A DNA stretch of 64,000 nt from JBHFEI01 sp041928815 (lineage in GTDB: Bacteria > Pseudomonadota > Alphaproteobacteria > Rhizobiales > Rhizobiaceae): positions 124,001 through 188,000 of the forward strand of contig NZ_JBHFEI010000003.1 in NCBI RefSeq assembly GCF_041928815.1, in the 5' to 3' direction. Below the pieces are notes generated by a model. That model saw only the letters and a list, made by a program, of their open reading frames with translations. It had not been told where the DNA came from and did no database searches. Both the position numbers and the translations under genes were made by a program. Below, piece after piece: positions 61,083 through 64,000 of the stretch (its first letter is position 1; each line of letters begins with the position of its first letter).

Positions 61083-62225
61083 ATGAACGCCGCTTCGGAA
61101 GGCCCGGTCGGGCAGTACTTCGCCTCGATCCGGGCGGCGCTCGCCGGGTTCGAGACCTATCTCGGCGAAAACAGTCCGGCGGGCGGGCAGGGGGCGGGAG
61201 CGGCGCTGATGCCCTATGTCGCGCGGCTGAAGGCGTCGTTCGCCTGCTGGGAAAACCGCATCGGCTTCATCGACCAGTTCCGCATTTCCCGGGCCGAAAG
61301 CGGCTTTCCCGTGTTCCAGAACGTGCTGGAACTGGAGAACGACCGGCAGACGGCCGAGGCAAGGCTCGCCGCCATGCCGGAGGCCGACCGGCTGCGCGCC
61401 GACATGGTCGATTTCATCCTGCGCCAGCGCGCTTTTCCGGATGCCGTGCAGGCGCGCATCGCCGAGCGCCTCTATCTGGAACAGATCGTCAAGGGCGAGA
61501 TCTTCTCGCCCTTCGTGCTGCCGGAGACCGTGCGCGTCAGCGTCGGCAGGGAGACGCGCCGGCCGGCCTACGGCGTCTCCTGGGGCGCCTTCGACGGTGC
61601 CGGCACCCTGCCGCTGATCTATCTCGCCACGATCGAGGATTCCTCGGAGACGATCGTCGAGATGCTGGTGACACCGGAGGGAACGCTCAATCCGGATGTG
61701 GAGATCCCGCTGCCGGTCGGCGGTCTTCTGAATCCGGCGCTCGCCACCCGCTTCGATGATTTCGCCGCGAAGAACAGCGCCTATTCGCTGAGCCCGGTGA
61801 CGATCGCCACCAGTCTCGACCGCGATTTCGAGACGCTGCATCCGAAGCTTCTGCGCCGCGTCGTGCTCGGCCCGTTCTACTGCGCCGGGATCACCGAGAA
61901 CAACGAGAAGATCAACGGCATCCTCTCCCGCGTGCGCAAGCCGAACGAGGCCTGGCTGTTCACCTGGACGGTCCAAGACGTGTTCTCGAAGGCCGAGCAG
62001 CCCGCCCGGCGCGGCTTCTTCTCCTCGACGCCGGCGTCACAGCAATTCCATATCGACACCGACAATCTCGAGGCGGCGCGCATGGGCGTCAGCCAGTTCG
62101 AGAAGCATGCGCTGGTGCCGCACGAAGCCTACCAGGCGCTCTATGCGAGCGGCGAGGCGGCGGCGATCTTCGGCGACTACAAGGTGCATGTCATCTCCGG
62201 CAACCAGGTGGTGAGCGAGGTATGA
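61083..62225 (+). CDS. Protein of unknown family, second gene of the AAA+ locus
   Basis: A 380-residue soluble protein I cannot assign. The N-terminal ~120 residues are helical (PVGQYFASIRAALAGFETYL); a beta-rich part follows (RPAYGVSWGAFDGAGTLPLI, then strands with SSETIVEMLVTPEGTLNPD). The C-terminal third contains FTWTVQDVFSKAEQPARRGFF. No signal peptide or membrane helix is seen. ATG at 61083 follows GAAGG and is preferred to ATG or GTG at 61029. It ends four bases before the AAA+ gene, so the two are surely co-transcribed. Confidence 0.8.
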   Translation: MNAASEGPVGQYFASIRAALAGFETYLGENSPAGGQGAGAALMPYVARLKASFACWENRIGFIDQFRISRAESGFPVFQNVLELENDRQTAEARLAAMPEADRLRADMVDFILRQRAFPDAVQARIAERLYLEQIVKGEIFSPFVLPETVRVSVGRETRRPAYGVSWGAFDGAGTLPLIYLATIEDSSETIVEMLVTPEGTLNPDVEIPLPVGGLLNPALATRFDDFAAKNSAYSLSPVTIATSLDRDFETLHPKLLRRVVLGPFYCAGITENNEKINGILSRVRKPNEAWLFTWTVQDVFSKAEQPARRGFFSSTPASQQFHIDTDNLEAARMGVSQFEKHALVPHEAYQALYASGEAAAIFGDYKVHVISGNQVVSEV

Positions 62226-62229
62226 GGCG

Positions 62230-64000
62230 ATGACGCTCGACGCGGGACTGACGAGGCTTGGCGAGGACGAGATCGCGCGCCATCTTCCGGCGGCGCAGGC
62301 GCTCGTGACGCGCTTCCCGCTGATCGAGGCCGATGATGCCGGCCCGTCGACGGCGATCGCCGGCACCGGCCGGCGCTTTGTCTCGACCGTGTCGACCGCC
62401 GGTTCCCGGCGTACGCGCGACGTCGAGCTGGCGCGGACGATCCAGGCCGTCCGCCCGGACGATCCGCTCCTGTCGCCGGGCCAGCACGCGCTGCTCTATC
62501 GCGCGCGGCGCGGACTGCAGGTGGCGCTCGCCGTCGGCGACGTCTTCGCCCGCCAGACCGATCTGGAATCCCTGCGCGCCCGCAATGCCGCAGCGCCCCT
62601 TGCCGGCGAGGATGCCGGCCGCTTCAAGGCGTTGCTCTCGGCCTCCGCCTTCGTCGCCGCCTTCGCCTTTGCCGCCTACCTGACGCAGACGCTGCCGGCG
62701 GACGCGGAGCCGGTCGAGGACGGCAGCGAGCCCGCCTTCGCCTTCGAGACGCCGCAGGATGCGTTGAAGGCGATTGTGGCCGCGCTCGATCGGACGATCG
62801 CCGGCGCCCCCGACGAGGCGACGCTGATCGCGCGTGCGCGCGCCTTAGCCCGTGTCGCGATCGAGGGGCTGGTGGCGCGCAAGGCGCGCTTCCCCACGCT
62901 CGGCCCTTTCGAAAACGTCCATATCCGCATCGATCAGGACGATGTCACCCTGGACGGCTTCGACACGGCGCCCGCCGCGAAGCGCAAGCCACTGGTGATG
63001 AGCTTCAAGAAGCCGGAGGAGATCATCGGCAACCACATCGCCAAGTATCAGGCGCTGAAGCTCGCCAAGATGCTGATGGCCTATGATGTCGAGCGGCAGA
63101 TGAACCCTTTCGTCGAGCTCGGCGGCTTCCTCTTCACCTTCATCGGCGACGGCAAGCCTGGAACCGGCAAGACGATCCTTATCCAGATGCTGGCCGGCCT
63201 TCTCAACGACTACTGCCAGGTCGCCGGCTACGCCTTCCACTACGAGAATTTCGGCGTCGACCAGATCTCCTCCTACCAGGGCAAATCGGGACAGAACTGC
63301 AAGCATTTCGTCGACAACGTGCTCAATCCGCGCGCGATCGGCTTCGGCACGATCGACGATGTCGACCAGGTGGCGGCCAAGCGCTCCGACGACCGGGCGT
63401 CGGCCGGCCAGCACGAGGTGACGGCGGTGCTGATGGAAAGCTTCGCCGGCGCTTCGACGGTGGTGCGCGGCAACTGCACCTTCGGCATGTTCTCCAACCA
63501 TCCGGAAAATGTCGACGACGCGCTGCGCCAGCGCGCCGGCGCCCGCTGGCTGGTCGACGGGCCGCAGACAGAGTCCGACTATATCGACATTTTCGCCCTT
63601 CTCGTCGGCAAGAACCATTCGATCCCGCTTGGCGATCACCGGCTGTTCGAGGGGCAGGAGATAAAAAAGGCGGTGTCGCAATCCTATGCCGGCCACCAGC
63701 GGCCGCAGGAAGACGGGCTCGTCACGGTGTGGGAACGCTTCGAGAAGGAGCGCGGGAAGATCGCGACGCTCGCCGATGTCGGCGCCTATCTCCACCGGAT
63801 CAAGGAGGCCGAGCCCCGCTTCACCGGCCGGGCGGTCAAGAACATCACCGATGCGATCAAGATGCGAGCGATGGACGTGGAGCTGCCCGACGAGTGGTTC
63901 GCCACCGCCGGCGCCTTCATGCACAGGCCCTACGACGAGAAGAAGGCGATGATCGCGGAGCTGCGCGGCCCCGTCACCCTCGACATGGTGCTGCAGGAGA
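62230..64000 (+). CDS. AAA+ family ATPase, 3' end outside the window
   Basis: The frame is open from ATG 62230 to the end of the window, at least 590 residues. The N-terminal ~240 residues are unassigned, with one hydrophobic stretch at about 134-155 (LLSASAFVAAFAFAAYLTQT). The AAA+ module starts near residue 257 (MSFKKPEEIIGNHIAKYQAL), with Walker A GKPGTGKT at residues 308-315, a Walker B-like GFGTIDDVDQV, and FGMFSNHPENVDDALRQRAGAR as sensor and arginine-finger region. It probably remodels a protein partner, likely one of the two products encoded just upstream. The chain was not seen to its end, so C-terminal domains are unknown. Confidence 0.85.
   Translation, partial: MTLDAGLTRLGEDEIARHLPAAQALVTRFPLIEADDAGPSTAIAGTGRRFVSTVSTAGSRRTRDVELARTIQAVRPDDPLLSPGQHALLYRARRGLQVALAVGDVFARQTDLESLRARNAAAPLAGEDAGRFKALLSASAFVAAFAFAAYLTQTLPADAEPVEDGSEPAFAFETPQDALKAIVAALDRTIAGAPDEATLIARARALARVAIEGLVARKARFPTLGPFENVHIRIDQDDVTLDGFDTAPAAKRKPLVMSFKKPEEIIGNHIAKYQALKLAKMLMAYDVERQMNPFVELGGFLFTFIGDGKPGTGKTILIQMLAGLLNDYCQVAGYAFHYENFGVDQISSYQGKSGQNCKHFVDNVLNPRAIGFGTIDDVDQVAAKRSDDRASAGQHEVTAVLMESFAGASTVVRGNCTFGMFSNHPENVDDALRQRAGARWLVDGPQTESDYIDIFALLVGKNHSIPLGDHRLFEGQEIKKAVSQSYAGHQRPQEDGLVTVWERFEKERGKIATLADVGAYLHRIKEAEPRFTGRAVKNITDAIKMRAMDVELPDEWFATAGAFMHRPYDEKKAMIAELRGPVTLDMVLQE

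Overview
The window is GC-rich, gene-dense bacterial chromosome, almost certainly from an alphaproteobacterium of the Rhizobiaceae (Sinorhizobium/Ensifer, Rhizobium or Shinella type; the genus is not resolved). The main pointers are a close NolR homologue, a BacA/SbmA peptide transporter, a ChoXWV choline transporter, a bdhA-xdhA-xdhB order described in Sinorhizobium meliloti, and an L-arabinonate dehydratase whose cluster cysteines match the Rhizobium leguminosarum enzyme almost to the residue. I saw no rRNA, tRNA, insertion sequence, prophage or CRISPR array.

Layout. 1-4082 is the end of a non-phosphorylating sugar-acid pathway (AraD1/GguC-type protein, semialdehyde dehydrogenase, arabinonate dehydratase), closed by a perfect palindromic terminator. 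4176-7374 is a transglutaminase / alpha-E / permuted ATP-grasp cassette on the minus strand. 7697-16436 holds housekeeping and orphan genes: EamA exporter, RhlE-type helicase, host-attachment protein, small secreted protein, MttB-type methyltransferase, MnmD facing away from an FAD oxidase, PRC-barrel protein and a 2H phosphoesterase-like protein. 16550-29698 is a purine catabolism island. It has a plus-strand operon puuE-uraD-allA-uraH, a minus-strand group (LysR regulator, puuD, guaD, FMN hydroxy-acid oxidase) and a minus-strand operon bdhA-xdhA-xdhB-xdhC. Together they cover guanine and xanthine through urate and allantoin to allantoate, plus ureidoglycolate to glyoxylate; the allantoate-hydrolysing step is not in the window. 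Adenine deaminase at 45964-47661 feeds the same route.

29933-47661 carries glpK, a luciferase-like monooxygenase, methionine aminopeptidase, BacA/SbmA, a secreted deacetylase-like protein, a 994-residue RTX protein, NnrU, a TPR protein with der, a LysE exporter, a ParB-like small protein with a PfkB sugar kinase, a GH13 alpha-glucosidase and adenine deaminase. 47822-54087 has a PH-domain membrane protein, a DCC protein, a decayed saccharopine-dehydrogenase/DUF4166 pseudogene, a secreted GH9 cellulase and two Gfo/Idh/MocA dehydrogenases. 54088-59791 has a structured intergenic region that may encode a small RNA, nolR with a candidate operator, HugZ, ChoXWV with an intercistronic terminator, thymidine kinase and a cytochrome c.

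59850-64000 is the least explained part. It is a transcription unit with its own candidate promoter and a hairpin leader, encoding a long coiled-coil protein, a protein of unknown family and a large AAA+ ATPase cut by the window end. This is my best candidate for an undescribed system.
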